Source of the DNA: Erysipelothrix sp.
GTDB lineage: Bacteria > Bacillota_I > Bacilli_A > Erysipelotrichales > Erysipelotrichaceae
DNA length: 6,049 nucleotides
Assembly (NCBI GenBank): GCA_012512495.1
Contig: JAAZEC010000148.1
Location: forward strand, 1 to 6,049
Direction of reading: 5' to 3'
Below the pieces are notes generated by a model that worked only from the letters and a program-made list of their open reading frames with translations, was not told the origin of the DNA and ran no database searches. Each line of letters opens with the position of its first letter. Positions within the stretch are counted from its first letter, which is position 1. The translations under genes were made by a program, and so were the position numbers. This document shows, piece by piece, positions 5,969 through 6,049 of this stretch.

Positions 5969-6049
5969 ATGTTAAAGAATAATGCTGTGAGAAAAGACTT
6001 TAAGATGTTAAGCGAAACCATGGAAGGTTATCCTCTTGGTTATTTTGAC
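5969..6049 (+). CDS. sufS: SufS cysteine desulfurase, N-terminal 27 codons (3' truncated by window)
   Basis: SufS is a PLP-dependent enzyme that takes sulfur from cysteine as a persulfide for cluster assembly. Only the N-terminus is visible: AVRKDFKMLSETMEGYPLGYFD fits the family opening (xVRxDFPxLxxxxxGxPLxYLD), and the window ends at the D that normally precedes the NAAT/NAAS motif. The ATG follows the sufD stop without a gap, with GAAGGTG (5953-5959) 9 bases upstream as ribosome site. Position after sufC-sufD matches the Gram-positive order sufCDSUB. The catalytic lysine and cysteine lie outside the window. Confidence 0.85.
   Translation, partial: MLKNNAVRKDFKMLSETMEGYPLGYFD

Overview
The window looks like chromosomal housekeeping DNA from a low-to-moderate GC Bacillota, perhaps from the Erysipelotrichia/Turicibacter side; that placement is an impression and no phylogenetic marker here settles it. 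The evidence is a YhaM-type exoribonuclease, a HIT protein beside PrsA-like foldases (yhaM, prsA and hit also lie near each other in Bacillus subtilis), a Suf cluster in the Gram-positive order sufC-sufD-sufS, strong AGGAGG-like ribosome binding sites and SigA-like promoters. TGA is used as a stop by two genes and never read in frame, so the standard bacterial code applies.

Left block, plus strand (1-1874). An open frame enters from the left edge. Its first ~45 codons resemble the C-terminal tail of a family 4 glycosyltransferase, and it runs without a stop into a full-length RecX-like domain. It overlaps yhaM by 4 bases (ATGA), so the two are probably translationally coupled. Block 1 ends at a perfect 14-bp hairpin placed at the tail-to-tail junction with hit; the same palindrome gives both proteins the C-terminus KGSE.

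Middle block, minus strand (4150 down to 1875). A three-gene operon is read from a promoter at about 4176-4205: a membrane-anchored parvulin foldase (PrsA-like), a lipoprotein of the same general family whose parvulin domain looks degenerate, and a HIT nucleotide-binding protein lacking the usual zinc-site cysteines. The first two make a paired extracytoplasmic foldase system; the HIT protein is cytoplasmic and its link to them is only positional.

Right block, plus strand (4312-6049). The Suf iron-sulfur cluster assembly operon begins from an extended -10 promoter: sufC (ATPase), a short sufD (scaffold partner) and the first 27 codons of sufS (cysteine desulfurase), cut by the window edge. 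SufC and SufD would form the ATP-driven scaffold subcomplex with SufB (not in the window), and SufS would supply sulfur. The 161-base divergent region between the two promoters carries a perfect 12-bp palindrome that could be an operator.

No mobile element, CRISPR array, tRNA, rRNA or obvious novel system was seen. The points most worth following are the apparent glycosyltransferase-RecX fusion, the coding terminator palindrome, the SufC tail that carries the only cysteine of the SufC-SufD pair, and the short SufD.
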